In this document: piece after piece, positions 7,852 through 17,056 of the stretch
How the letters are laid out: each line of letters opens with the position of its first letter
How positions within the stretch are numbered: the stretch's first letter is position 1
Assembly: GCF_037893185.1 (NCBI RefSeq)
Contig: NZ_CP140772.1
Coordinates: 2,914,001 to 2,978,000 of the forward strand
Reading direction: 5' to 3'
Origin: Chitinophaga sp. 180180018-3
GTDB taxonomy: Bacteria; Bacteroidota; Bacteroidia; Chitinophagales; Chitinophagaceae
Length of the DNA: 64,000 bases
Made by a program: the position numbers and the translations under genes
The notes under the pieces: generated by a model
The model's input: the letters and a program-made list of their open reading frames with translations, nothing else
What the model was told of the DNA's origin: nothing
Database searches by the model: none

Positions 7852-10710
7852 TCAGGGTTTTTGTATGAAGTTATCCCTTGCATCTTCCGGCATAGCAGAA
7901 CGATCACTGCTGGTAGCAGCCAGATCCTGCATCGCCTGCTGCAAAACCTCTTCTCTCTGCTCTTTACTTAATGTGCTTTCGTCAAGAATCGCCCTGGCTT
8001 CTGCGGTTCTTCCCAGTGTCATTAGCGCCAGCTGAAGATTTTCATGGATCACAAGATCTTGCGGAAGCTGCGCAATAGCTTGTTTATAACTGTCTGCTGC
8101 TTTTTCGAGTTGATTTGTTCGATGGTACAACACTCCCAACTCATTGCGGCCAATAGGATCTTCTTTCAGGGCCAGTGCCTGCTGATAAGCAATAATAGCA
8201 TCAGGATAGGATTTTCGGTCTGCAAGGGCTAATCCGAGGTTATTGTAATAAATCCAGTTCTGGTTATCTGTATCGATTGCCTGTTGATAGTACGTGATGG
8301 CCTGGTCATATTGCTGTTGCTGGTAATACACCAGTCCTATGCCATTTAGCAGCCGGCCATTGCCGGGATCCAGCCGCAGTGCATCCTGGTAGTGATCAAG
8401 CGCCTTTTCAAATGCCTGTTGTCTTATACAGATGCGTGCAAGGGTTTCATGGTAATCAGGGTTCTCTGGCTGGAGCTGAAGCGCTCTTTCGGCGTATTTA
8501 GTGGCTTCTTCATATTGTCCATTCTCCAGTGCTGCAATAGCCACATTAGACCAGTTAACCGCATTGTCGGGCTCCAGCTCCAGGGCCTTTCTGTATGCAT
8601 CTGCAGCCTGCGTGTTTGCGTTGATGGTACCCAAAACAATCCCGAGGTTGCGATAATAAACAGGAACATCGGGCTTGGCAGCTATGCTCATCTCGCAGTA
8701 TTCCAGCGCTTTGCCGTAATCGCCCCGTCCGTAATAAATGTTATTCAGTGCATTCATCGCAATGTCGTCGTCGGGCCGTAATGCCAGTAATTGCAGGTAG
8801 GCCTGTTCTGCCTCGTCTTTTCTACCGGCTTTTTCATAAGCATTGCAGATATTTTCCAGGTATACTTTTTCCTGAGGCTCCTTGCGGGAAGCCTCAATAA
8901 AGTACTCCACCGCCTTCGTGTAGTCGTTCCTGTCATAATAGAGTTTACCCAATTGATTCAGGTATTGACCATTGGGCTCATTTTCTGAGAGGTCGGCTGC
9001 TTTCTGAAAGGCTTCTATGGCTTCATCCTGCTTATCAAGAGCTATATACGCCAATCCCAGGTTGTCGTAATAGACTGGTTCTTCATCATTCAGCGAAATG
9101 GCTTTTTGATATTGCGTAATGGCATCCTGCCAGCGTTGCTGACGATAATAAAAATTGCCAAGCCTTGCCCAGCTGTCTGCGTCATTATCTGTATACGCCG
9201 CAGTTTGATACAAATTTTCCGCCGCAGTAAGATTGCCTGCAGCTACTTCCTGTTCTGCCAGCTCCTGCAGTACGGCGGCCAGGTTCTGTTTATATATCGA
9301 CTCATGGTTATTGGCGTTGATCGCTTTTCTGTACCACGACTCGGCGATGGTATACTCTTTAGAAGCATAGTACATATTGCCAATAAAGTTATAGACCCAA
9401 TCGTTCCAGTCAGGTCTTATTTGCAGACACCTGTTATAAGCTGTCAGGGCCTGTTCTTTCAGCCCTTCTTTTTCATAACATTCAGCCATGGCCCAGTACG
9501 CATTGAAATTATCAGCATCTTTCTCCAAAGCCTGTTGCAGATACTGTTTGGCCTGATCGAACTGCGTTTCTTTTTTATATAAATTTCCCAGGTCTACCAA
9601 TGCAGCGCCCAGATTAGGTTCCAATGCCACCGCTTTATGATACCAGGCCAGCGCTTCTTCCATATTTCCTTTGTTGTACCAGGCGGAGCCCATATTTCTG
9701 AGTGCGCCATACAATACCGGATAGGTAGCGCATTGATCTGCCGGGATATGGTTTTTTTCTAAAAGATTTGTCTGAGTCCTGTCTTGGCGGTCGTCGATTT
9801 TTTTTAACAGGTCTTCCAGGGAAGGAGCTTCATGATCAAACCACTTATTATCCAGGTATAAGTTCAGTAAGCGTTTATAGGCGTCGGTTTCCAGGCAATT
9901 CTTTGCTTGTGCATCCAGGTACCAGGATGCCGCTCCATCCGGATCATCATCTGCTTTAAAACAATCACCCATTTGGTTCAGAATAGCGAAGTTGTTCGGC
10001 TGATCCGCGATTGCCTGGAGCAGCAGGTTACGGGCTTGCTGGGGTTCGTCCTTATTCAGACTGATCAATGCCTCTACACGTAGTATCATTACATGTCCCG
10101 GCAACAGTTGTTTGGCCAGCTCAAGATATTTTTTTATCAGTGACTGATCGTGGTGATAGTAGAGAATGATCTGTGCATATATAGTGGCGGCCCGTACGCG
10201 TATCTCCGCATCCAGCAATTCATTATCGGCCATTGCGCTGTATAAGTCGCAAACATCCGGCCAGCGGCCATCCTGTACAAGCATTGCGTACTTATTGTAT
10301 ACCGGAGGTAACTGCCGGCCCGGTTGCCATTGCGGAAGCAGCCCTGTTAGCATATAGCAAAGATCTTCCCGGTAGAACACCGCAGCTTCGGCAAACAGTT
10401 TTGTCCAAAGGGCCCAACCGGCTTCATGACTGGTATGGTAAGCCGCTGATAACTGTGTCAGCTGCCTTTCATAGGCCAGTTCATAATAGTCGTTCCTCAA
10501 CCGGATCAGGAGGCGAACGGTTTCGTCGTCATCAGGGTCGATCTTATCCAGCTGCAGGTTATGCCAGGCATCAAAGGGATGTTTGACATCCAGTTGTACC
10601 CGCAGGTTTTCCAGCACGTCTGCTATCCTGCGCATATCACAGCCGGGAATAAGTGCTGCAGTTTTGTATGTTTCAGCCAGCAGCGCAGAAATGTCTTCTT
10701 GTGTGATCAT
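7852..10710 (-). CDS. Large TPR-repeat protein of CHAT operon
   Basis: The 952-aa protein has no signal peptide or membrane span and is probably cytoplasmic. The first 330 residues or so are helical with degenerate repeats. From about 330 to 920 there is a nearly continuous array of some 17 tetratricopeptide repeats, for example NMGSAWYNKGNMEEALAWY and NNLGLALADRKSYPDAI, many ending in the canonical A-L-x-L-x-P. The last 30 residues are polar and probably disordered. Such an array forms a superhelix for binding other proteins. It starts 4 bases after the CHAT protease stop codon, so the two are almost certainly co-translated, and it is likely the scaffold or sensor partner of the protease. 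The product is known only as a repeat class. Confidence 0.9.
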   Translation of the reverse strand: MITQEDISALLAETYKTAALIPGCDMRRIADVLENLRVQLDVKHPFDAWHNLQLDKIDPDDDETVRLLIRLRNDYYELAYERQLTQLSAAYHTSHEAGWALWTKLFAEAAVFYREDLCYMLTGLLPQWQPGRQLPPVYNKYAMLVQDGRWPDVCDLYSAMADNELLDAEIRVRAATIYAQIILYYHHDQSLIKKYLELAKQLLPGHVMILRVEALISLNKDEPQQARNLLLQAIADQPNNFAILNQMGDCFKADDDPDGAASWYLDAQAKNCLETDAYKRLLNLYLDNKWFDHEAPSLEDLLKKIDDRQDRTQTNLLEKNHIPADQCATYPVLYGALRNMGSAWYNKGNMEEALAWYHKAVALEPNLGAALVDLGNLYKKETQFDQAKQYLQQALEKDADNFNAYWAMAECYEKEGLKEQALTAYNRCLQIRPDWNDWVYNFIGNMYYASKEYTIAESWYRKAINANNHESIYKQNLAAVLQELAEQEVAAGNLTAAENLYQTAAYTDNDADSWARLGNFYYRQQRWQDAITQYQKAISLNDEEPVYYDNLGLAYIALDKQDEAIEAFQKAADLSENEPNGQYLNQLGKLYYDRNDYTKAVEYFIEASRKEPQEKVYLENICNAYEKAGRKDEAEQAYLQLLALRPDDDIAMNALNNIYYGRGDYGKALEYCEMSIAAKPDVPVYYRNLGIVLGTINANTQAADAYRKALELEPDNAVNWSNVAIAALENGQYEEATKYAERALQLQPENPDYHETLARICIRQQAFEKALDHYQDALRLDPGNGRLLNGIGLVYYQQQQYDQAITYYQQAIDTDNQNWIYYNNLGLALADRKSYPDAIIAYQQALALKEDPIGRNELGVLYHRTNQLEKAADSYKQAIAQLPQDLVIHENLQLALMTLGRTAEARAILDESTLSKEQREEVLQQAMQDLAATSSDRSAMPEDARDNFIQKP

Positions 10711-10714
10711 TGTT

Positions 10715-12190
10715 TCAGGATTGATTGAATGAAGAGCTGGGTCTGTTGGTGATCATATCCGTGGCGCCTTCGCTAACTATAGCAGTCACCGGTATTTCGC
10801 TGCTCGTCTCATTGATGTTGGCGATGGCAGTCCGTTCTTCCAACGCAGGCGTTTTGGCTTTGATACTGCTATTTTCCACAATATTTTCTGATGCATCAGG
10901 GGGAGTCAGGTATCCGCTGCGTGTCTTGGGCGATCCCTTTCTTTCCACTGGCACCGAAGCAGGTGGTTTCAATAATCGTATAGGCTCCGGCGTTGTAATG
11001 AAAAGTACGGGGCTGCCGAAAGAATTGTCTGTATAGGGCCCGTTCTGTTTCAGATTCTTTCCTAAATAATCTCTTCCGTTCGTAATGGCCTCGCCTACAT
11101 CCTTCGCCGCCAGTATACTGGTGTAAAATACTTCAAAGAATGCGCAGGAAGTAGGAGTGTTCACTTCATTTTGCATACCAACTACTGCAGGAATATTAAG
11201 TAAAGCAAATTCATAGGCCACTCCATGGAGTTGTCCGTTACTGGAACCAATCTTGGCACTGTCGCAAGCCTGAAAGCAAGCCAAAGCTGGCTGCCGCTCA
11301 AGCCCTAATATTTCCCGGCTGAAACTGGCTGCAAACTTTTTATCATTCATCCAGTTAATATCCTTTGTCGTGTCTTCCCTCACAGCCAACCGGCCGGTTT
11401 GTTCACGTAAGATGGCGTGTCCTACATAGTGAACCGCATAAACGAGGGGTTGCCCGTACCTGGCGCATATCTCTTTTATTTTGCCTGATAACTCTACAAA
11501 AGGAATATTCTCAAGGTATTCTACGATCAGGTTGTTATGCTGTTTTTCGAGATTGCCGAACATCTCCCTTACTTTCCGCGCCTCATTGTATCGTTGATCA
11601 ATAGGAGGGGTGGCATTGGCGTTGCCTTCAACATTCAGCAATACAATGACCAGCAGCTTGTCTGCCGGGAACCCGTCATAGCTCTTCTCCTTCACTCTTC
11701 GCATCAAATGGAATCTGGAAGTATTATTGGCAGAAATATAAAAGGAGCCCCCCTGCGAAGTGCGCGGTTTATATAAAGTATATTCCCAGGGTAACATAGC
11801 TACTTCCGAACGCTGGTCAAATTCGAGAAAGATCCTGCAGATCTTTTTTCCGGAAGGATTGTTGATCTTTAGCGTTTGTTCTACTTCCCGCATGATGTAA
11901 TTCCGGCAGTCTTCATTCCCCTTTGTTTTACCAAATAACAATTTGGATAACATCTCACCTAATAGCTCAAAATCCTCCCGCTGGAAAAGATCCGCATCGG
12001 CTTTTATCAGGTTCAGCACTTTATGAAAAACCTTGGCAATACCAAGTTCTACACGAACATTATTGACCTTGTCGTCATCCTCATCTGTATCAAAAGGAGA
12101 GGGTGGACCCGGGTTCTCATCTTTTGTAAAGTGTATATTACCGTCCTTGAAGTTGATCTTGATATTAATGTAATTGCTTGCCATAGCCAT
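10715..12190 (-). CDS. CHAT-domain cysteine protease
   Basis: The protein (491 aa from ATG 12190) has a poorly conserved N-terminal 100 residues with an acidic stretch, then a CHAT (caspase HetF-associated with TPRs) domain: LPWE at 133-136, HYVGHA with His254 and His258, and FQACDSA with Cys309, followed by the GVAYEFALLNIPAVVG strand-helix. His258 and Cys309 would be the catalytic dyad of this separase/caspase-like peptidase. The tail (about 410-491) is low in complexity. The frame is open further upstream to ATG 12262, but that would overlap the preceding gene by 68 bases; ATG 12190 (or 12184) lies just past that gene's stop. It lies between an unknown gene and a TPR gene in one tight operon. 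The protein substrate is unknown. Confidence 0.88.
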   Translation of the reverse strand: MAMASNYINIKINFKDGNIHFTKDENPGPPSPFDTDEDDDKVNNVRVELGIAKVFHKVLNLIKADADLFQREDFELLGEMLSKLLFGKTKGNEDCRNYIMREVEQTLKINNPSGKKICRIFLEFDQRSEVAMLPWEYTLYKPRTSQGGSFYISANNTSRFHLMRRVKEKSYDGFPADKLLVIVLLNVEGNANATPPIDQRYNEARKVREMFGNLEKQHNNLIVEYLENIPFVELSGKIKEICARYGQPLVYAVHYVGHAILREQTGRLAVREDTTKDINWMNDKKFAASFSREILGLERQPALACFQACDSAKIGSSNGQLHGVAYEFALLNIPAVVGMQNEVNTPTSCAFFEVFYTSILAAKDVGEAITNGRDYLGKNLKQNGPYTDNSFGSPVLFITTPEPIRLLKPPASVPVERKGSPKTRSGYLTPPDASENIVENSSIKAKTPALEERTAIANINETSSEIPVTAIVSEGATDMITNRPSSSFNQS

Positions 12191-12194
12191 CAGA

Positions 12195-13247
12195 TTAAAG
12201 TGCCTGGATTTTTTCGTCGAGGATGCTCCAATCATTTTTCTCCTCCGTGAATGCAGCTCCAAAATTGAACTTGGGTGCTATCAGATCGCTTACTTCCCGG
12301 ATGTACTTTTCCATCAGTTTTTTGGCATGCGGTGCTGTGAGATCAGGGCTTTGCCGCATTTCTATATTTAGCACGCGTAGCATATCTTTTATCTTGTCCT
12401 TTTGTGCTGCCGATACTTCCGGGGTTTTCAGTTCTTCCAGTATTTTCTTATAGGATTGGTAAACAGGCAGCAATGATACATCACCCCTTTCTTCCGACCT
12501 GGCAACATTAAATAGTATGTATTCGTCGTCTCTGAAGGGTTTGGCAGTACCAGCATCCTCACCATAATAAAGCCGGTTTTCTTTTACAAAAAATTTACCG
12601 GGATCAGGGTCTTTGGTAGAGGAGTCCAGCAATACAAAATACCCTGGAGTAAATTCATTATTCGGACCATTACCAAATTCCTCTCTGAAGCCGAACAAGG
12701 GTTGTATTGTTTTCAGATCCAACAGGTTGTCTATCCCGTTAATTAATACACGGGCAATATTGGTATAGTTGTTAACCAGCAACTTCATGCTTTCGCCGAA
12801 TACACCGGAAATATCTTCCACGAATTTCAGTGAAGAAGCTAAATAGTCCTTACTGGTATATTGGCAAAGCACCAGACTAAGCGTAACACGGTCGCCTCTG
12901 TAAGGATGCGTGCCTGCGACCCTGGTGTCAAGGAACAACATGCCCTGAGGGATTTCCTGTGATTTATCTTTAAACAGGCTCCGGCCAACAACAAACGGAT
13001 CTTCTATTTTTTGTTCTCCATAGATGTAACCACTGAGAGAAACAACCATTGGCTCTATTTCGCGTAGCCATTTTCTTCTGGATGATAGAAACATTTCATT
13101 CACGCTGACAGTGAAGTAATGTTGTTCCGGAATGAATGCACCTTCCAGTTGCTGTGCTACATCAGTGTTGTTGTTATGTATGCGTATTAAATGTGGTAAA
13201 GTGGTAGGGGTAGCATACAATTTGCTGAAAAATTCTTTTAATCCCAT
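12195..13247 (-). CDS. Unrecognised 350-aa protein, first gene of CHAT operon
   Basis: This soluble 350-aa protein has no signal peptide, membrane helix or catalytic motif that I recognise. The first 230 residues look like mixed alpha/beta (strand-rich segments such as EPMVVSLSGYIYG and DRVTLSLVLCQYTS). Around residues 265-330 there is a helical, charged region, and the C-terminal 20 residues are polar. It is the first gene of the operon and ends 4 bases before the preferred start of the CHAT protease. By position it could be the protease's substrate, regulator or activating partner; that is inference only. An AT-rich 115-base gap separates it from the AraC gene upstream on the same strand and is the likely promoter region. 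Confidence 0.8.
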   Translation of the reverse strand: MGLKEFFSKLYATPTTLPHLIRIHNNNTDVAQQLEGAFIPEQHYFTVSVNEMFLSSRRKWLREIEPMVVSLSGYIYGEQKIEDPFVVGRSLFKDKSQEIPQGMLFLDTRVAGTHPYRGDRVTLSLVLCQYTSKDYLASSLKFVEDISGVFGESMKLLVNNYTNIARVLINGIDNLLDLKTIQPLFGFREEFGNGPNNEFTPGYFVLLDSSTKDPDPGKFFVKENRLYYGEDAGTAKPFRDDEYILFNVARSEERGDVSLLPVYQSYKKILEELKTPEVSAAQKDKIKDMLRVLNIEMRQSPDLTAPHAKKLMEKYIREVSDLIAPKFNFGAAFTEEKNDWSILDEKIQAL

Positions 13248-13362
13248 TTCTATAGGTTTTGGGTGAAGGGGTAAAAATTGAATAGGAGTTCTTCAGAACA
13301 ATGCACTATAAATTTCTGTAAATTCTTTTGAAAAACAAAAACAAATTATATTATAATATTTT

Positions 13363-14274
13363 TTATTCTACAACTGACGTAGGCCTGTAACTTGGCGCCC
13401 CTGCATTACTCTCTCCCAACGCCTTTCTGTACTCTCTCGGTGATTTTCCCTGGTAAATCTTAAACTGCCTGTTGAAATAAGACATATTATCAAACCCACA
13501 GGCGTAGCATATTTCAGATATCCCGTGATCGGTACCTATCAGTAATTTTGTAGCATGACTAATCCTCGTTTCATTCACAAACTGCGAAAACGTTTTGCCG
13601 GTTCTCCTCTTAAAATACCGGCAAAATGCGGCTTCGCTCATACAGGCGAGAGAAGCGGCTGATTTGCTATCTACATGACTATGGTAATTTTCCAACACGT
13701 ATTTAAATATCGCCGTAAGCTTTTTCGAATCCACATCCTTATAATGTATCTTCCTCGGATCGTCTGTCAGCAACATAATATTTTCCCTGCTTTGTTGCGA
13801 CAGGCCATCCAGCATCTGTAACAATATGATCAGGTTTTTCATTTGCTGATTGGGTTGGAATTGAAAGAACAGGTTACTGAAGGAAGATGATATTTTGCTG
13901 AATTTAATTCCTTGTTCAGATAACTCCATCAGTTCTTTTATCTTTCTCAATTCCAGTTTATCAAAAAAATCCCTGCCCATAAAATCTTCCGTAAACTGTA
14001 CAATAATAGCATGAGCACATCCTTCGCCCGTTCCTGCAGGAGCATTATCGTTGCAGAAACAATGAACCAACCCGGGGCCAAACATGTAAATCTCTCCCTC
14101 ATTAAAATTCATGACCTTATTTCCTGCATACACTTTACCTGCGCTCTTTACCATCAGAATTAACTCATGCCCGTGATGAAAATGAAAGGTATTCGTGAAA
14201 CGAGGCTGACAAAATTCTTTGATCACAAAGCTGGCATTCTCCGGAGTGGAGATGTGTCGGTAGGCAACTTTCAT
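13363..14274 (-). CDS. AraC-family regulator with cupin-like sensor domain
   Basis: The 303-aa protein has an N-terminal AraC-binding/cupin domain (histidine-rich FHFHHGHELILM strand near 32-43, then the NEGEIYMFGPGLVH turn) and a C-terminal double helix-turn-helix of AraC type (about 195-290, including ISEICYACGFDNMSYFNRQF and the SPREYR end motif). Such proteins bind a small sugar or acid and activate catabolic genes. It is transcribed divergently from the sugar-acid catabolic operon starting at 14499, which makes that operon its likely target. It also lies directly upstream of the CHAT operon on the same strand. Confidence 0.92.
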   Translation of the reverse strand: MKVAYRHISTPENASFVIKEFCQPRFTNTFHFHHGHELILMVKSAGKVYAGNKVMNFNEGEIYMFGPGLVHCFCNDNAPAGTGEGCAHAIIVQFTEDFMGRDFFDKLELRKIKELMELSEQGIKFSKISSSFSNLFFQFQPNQQMKNLIILLQMLDGLSQQSRENIMLLTDDPRKIHYKDVDSKKLTAIFKYVLENYHSHVDSKSAASLACMSEAAFCRYFKRRTGKTFSQFVNETRISHATKLLIGTDHGISEICYACGFDNMSYFNRQFKIYQGKSPREYRKALGESNAGAPSYRPTSVVE

Positions 14275-14385
14275 AACGTTAGTTTTAGTACACTATTTAT
14301 TTTATAATGGGGGAATTTGGAATTATGGTAAATATAGTATCAATATTTTGCAAATGAAGTACTTTTATTTCAATGGTAGTCTGAA

Positions 14386-14393
14386 TAAGTTTG
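14386..14393 (+). promoter_or_regulatory. Putative -7 element (TAAGTTTG) of catabolic operon
   Basis: TAAGTTTG matches the TAnnTTTG -7 consensus exactly. It lies about 105 bases before the isomerase ATG in the 224-base gap between divergent genes. No good TTTG -33 element sits 19-21 bases upstream, as would fit a promoter that needs an activator such as the adjacent AraC protein. Weak prediction. Confidence 0.35.
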
Positions 14394-14498
14394 TAAGACA
14401 ATGATTTTACAGCTATTTCACGTTAGAAATCCAACCAGATTACGTACTGCTGGCTGTGCCGCATAAATTTTAAAACTATTTTATAAACCTGATACGTT

Positions 14499-15383
14499 AT
14501 GGAACTGGGAATACACAATTGGATGCGGTCCGAAACGATAGCTACTACCATACAACGGGTGGCCGCCATTGGATATACTAAGCTCGAAGTTGCCGGGAAT
14601 CCTGAACAATATGATACCAAAAGCATACGAAAGCTCATGAAGGATCATGGCCTGACCTGCTGGGGGTCGGTAACACTCATGCTGGGAGAGCGTAACCTGC
14701 TTGCCAGGGATGAGGCACAAAGAGCAAAATCAATACAGTATGTGAAAGACGTGGTAAGAATGGTGAAGGAACTGGACGGCCATATGGTATCTGTAGTGCC
14801 CGGTACTGTTGGGAAAATTGTACCCGACGGCAGGCCGGAAGAAGAATGGAAATGGGCCGTAGAGGCCATGAAGGAAATCTACGCCTACAGCGAGGCCGCA
14901 GGGGTATTGCTGGGCATAGAACCCATCAACCGGTTTGAAACTTATTTCATCAACCGGGCGGATCAGGCGCTGGCATTGGCGGAGGCGGTAGGCCCCAATT
15001 GCGGCGTTTGCCTGGATACTTTTCACATGAATATCGAAGAGGCAGATATGTTTGACGCTATCAGAAAGACAAAGGGAAAACTGACTGGCTTTCATGTGGC
15101 AGATAACAACCGGATGGCGCCGGGAATGGGGCATCTCAACTGGGAGAAGATCGTGAGCACGCTGAGAGAAGTGAACTACAACGATGTGCTTTCCGTGGAA
15201 TTCTGCTCTCCGCTGGATCGTACGCCTGCCAACCCTTATCCGGATTCCATTGATGAGAACCCCGAAAATCTTTCTCCTGAACAGGAAAAGTTTCTGCAGG
15301 ATCATGGAAGCTCTTCGGTGACGGATGCATTTTATACCATGCTGACCACCCGGTCATTTAATACTTTATCAAAACTTATTTAA
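14499..15383 (+). CDS. Sugar isomerase/epimerase, xylose isomerase-like TIM barrel
   Basis: The 294-aa cytoplasmic protein belongs to the AP-endonuclease-2/xylose-isomerase-like TIM barrel family, which includes D-tagatose 3-epimerase and hydroxypyruvate isomerase relatives. The four expected metal ligands are visible as Glu141 (GIEPINRFE), Asp173 (CLDTFHMNIEE), His199 (GFHVAD) and Glu234 (SVEFCSP). It would interconvert keto sugars or sugar acids. It is the first gene of a run of six genes with gaps of 4 to 37 bases or an overlap, and would act in the same pathway as the downstream dehydratase and dehydrogenase. The exact substrate is not readable. Confidence 0.88.
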   Translation: MELGIHNWMRSETIATTIQRVAAIGYTKLEVAGNPEQYDTKSIRKLMKDHGLTCWGSVTLMLGERNLLARDEAQRAKSIQYVKDVVRMVKELDGHMVSVVPGTVGKIVPDGRPEEEWKWAVEAMKEIYAYSEAAGVLLGIEPINRFETYFINRADQALALAEAVGPNCGVCLDTFHMNIEEADMFDAIRKTKGKLTGFHVADNNRMAPGMGHLNWEKIVSTLREVNYNDVLSVEFCSPLDRTPANPYPDSIDENPENLSPEQEKFLQDHGSSSVTDAFYTMLTTRSFNTLSKLI

Positions 15384-15390
15384 AGAACAG

Positions 15391-16557
15391 ATGAAAATAG
15401 CGAATGTAGAGGCATTTTGGCTGCGCTGTCCGGTTCCGAAGGAAAAACAACATACTTCAGACTATGGATTAATGGCAAATTTCGACATGACGCTGGTGGT
15501 GATCACAACAGATGAAGGTCTTCAGGGATTTGGAGAAGCCAAAGCAGCGGTGGGATCTTCAGGTGGGTGCGCCTCCATTGTAAATTGTATCGAAAGTGAA
15601 TTGAAGCCTGTATTACTGGGTAAGTGTGTGAAAGATATTACCCGTCTTTGGGAAGAAATGTATAATGGTACCCGTGATCATTATGCTTTGTCGAGAGGCC
15701 GGAAATTCCCTATACTTGGCAGAAGGGGACTGATGGTATCTGCGATGAGTGGCATTGATACCGCCCTGTGGGATCTGAAAGGCAAAATGCTGAATGTACC
15801 GGTAATGGATCTGCTGGGTGGTGCCTGTCGCAGTCATATGCCGGCATATGCCAGCGGAGGCTGGGCGGACGCGGATAATATCGGCGCGCAATTGAAAGGC
15901 TATGTAGATAAAGGATTTGGAGGTGTAAAGATGCGTGTTGGCGTGATGGACAAAACCGTGCAGAACAGCATCGACCGGGTAAAAGCCGCGAGAGCCGCTT
16001 TAGGACCAGATATTAAGTTGATGGCCGATGCACATGGCACCTTCAGTGTTCCGGAGGCCAAGCAATTTTGCCACGGTGTGAAGGATTGCAACCTTTACTG
16101 GTTTGAAGAGCCGATCAGTCCGGATAACAAACCCGGTACGGCAGAAGTAAGGGCATCCACACATATTCCTATCGCTGCAGGCGAAAGTGAATATACCAGT
16201 TTTGATGTGAAGGAATTGTTGGATATAAGGGCAATTGATGTCATACAGCCAGATGCAGCTATCATCGGCGGTATCTCAGAAACGATGCGCGTAGCACATC
16301 TGGCCAGTGTGCATCAACTGGAGCTGGCGCCACATTGCTGGGGATCTGCGTTTTCCTTTATGGCCGGGCTCAATGTAGCCTTTGCATCGCCTTCGGCAAC
16401 TGTTATTGAGTTTTCTCTCGGAGGAAATCCAATGATGTATGAACTGGTAAAAGAACAGATCAAGGTGACCAATGGCCTGATACCCGCACCAACAGCTCCG
16501 GGATTAGGTGTAAGCCCCGACTGGGATTTCGTACGTACGTTTAAACAAAAAGCTTAG
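15391..16557 (+). CDS. Mandelate racemase/enolase-superfamily dehydratase
   Basis: The 388-aa protein has the N-terminal capping domain and C-terminal barrel of the mandelate racemase subgroup. Metal ligands are Asp213 (MADAHG), Glu239/240 (WFEEP) and Glu265 (AAGESE). Catalytic candidates are Lys180 and Arg182 in VKMRVG, in place of the usual K-x-K pair, and the Asp288/His315 dyad (QPDAA, PHCWG). Members dehydrate sugar acids such as galactarate, gluconate or rhamnonate or interconvert lactones. It begins 7 bases after the isomerase gene. Together they point to acid-sugar catabolism; the exact substrate is open. Confidence 0.9.
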   Translation: MKIANVEAFWLRCPVPKEKQHTSDYGLMANFDMTLVVITTDEGLQGFGEAKAAVGSSGGCASIVNCIESELKPVLLGKCVKDITRLWEEMYNGTRDHYALSRGRKFPILGRRGLMVSAMSGIDTALWDLKGKMLNVPVMDLLGGACRSHMPAYASGGWADADNIGAQLKGYVDKGFGGVKMRVGVMDKTVQNSIDRVKAARAALGPDIKLMADAHGTFSVPEAKQFCHGVKDCNLYWFEEPISPDNKPGTAEVRASTHIPIAAGESEYTSFDVKELLDIRAIDVIQPDAAIIGGISETMRVAHLASVHQLELAPHCWGSAFSFMAGLNVAFASPSATVIEFSLGGNPMMYELVKEQIKVTNGLIPAPTAPGLGVSPDWDFVRTFKQKA

Positions 16558-16567
16558 AAATAATGAT

Positions 16568-17056
16568 ATGGCAAAAGCACTTAAAATTAACCACGTAACG
16601 CTGATTGTCGACAACCTGGAAAAAGCCGGGGAGTTTTATCAGCATGAATTGGGCTTAGAGCCGCTTGCCGCTTTCAGGTTCGATTATCCGGTAATGTTTT
16701 TCAAATTCAATGAAGAACAACAATTGCATATCTCTGAATGGGACGACAATACCTCCTTCCGCGGACATGTTTGTGTGCAGGTAGATGACTTTAACAGCCT
16801 CTTTTTCCGCATGAAGGAACTGAATATTATAGATGTCAATCCCTGGGGAAAAGTGCGTAAACTGCCCGATGGAGCCATGCAGATGTTTGTACGCGATCCG
16901 GCCGGCAACCTCGTGGAAATTTCTTCTGTACCCGGCGCCAGCATTGATCCCCGGATCTTTGCAGATGAGCTTTATGAAGAAGGTCTGTATGTTTCCAATA
17001 GAAACGATTTCAGAGGATACCGGTCTGATGATGCCACCTTATATCACGACAGATGA
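16568..17056 (+). CDS. VOC/glyoxalase-fold metalloprotein
   Basis: The 162-aa protein starts with the beta-alpha-beta unit typical of the vicinal oxygen chelate fold (HVTLIVDNLEKAGEFYQHELGL at about 9-30, given here only by its ends) and has the second-module motif FVRDPAGNLVEIS near 118-130. Such proteins bind a divalent metal and act as glyoxalases, dioxygenases or lactonase/isomerase-like enzymes. Its stop codon overlaps the ATG of the next gene (ATGA), so the pair is translationally coupled. Its step in the pathway is unknown. Confidence 0.85.
   Translation: MAKALKINHVTLIVDNLEKAGEFYQHELGLEPLAAFRFDYPVMFFKFNEEQQLHISEWDDNTSFRGHVCVQVDDFNSLFFRMKELNIIDVNPWGKVRKLPDGAMQMFVRDPAGNLVEISSVPGASIDPRIFADELYEEGLYVSNRNDFRGYRSDDATLYHDR

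Noticed and set aside
7852..12190. A Craspase-like (CRISPR type III-E) assignment for the CHAT/TPR genes
   Set aside because: There is no CRISPR array, no gRAMP/Cas7-11 gene, and CHAT and TPR are separate proteins.
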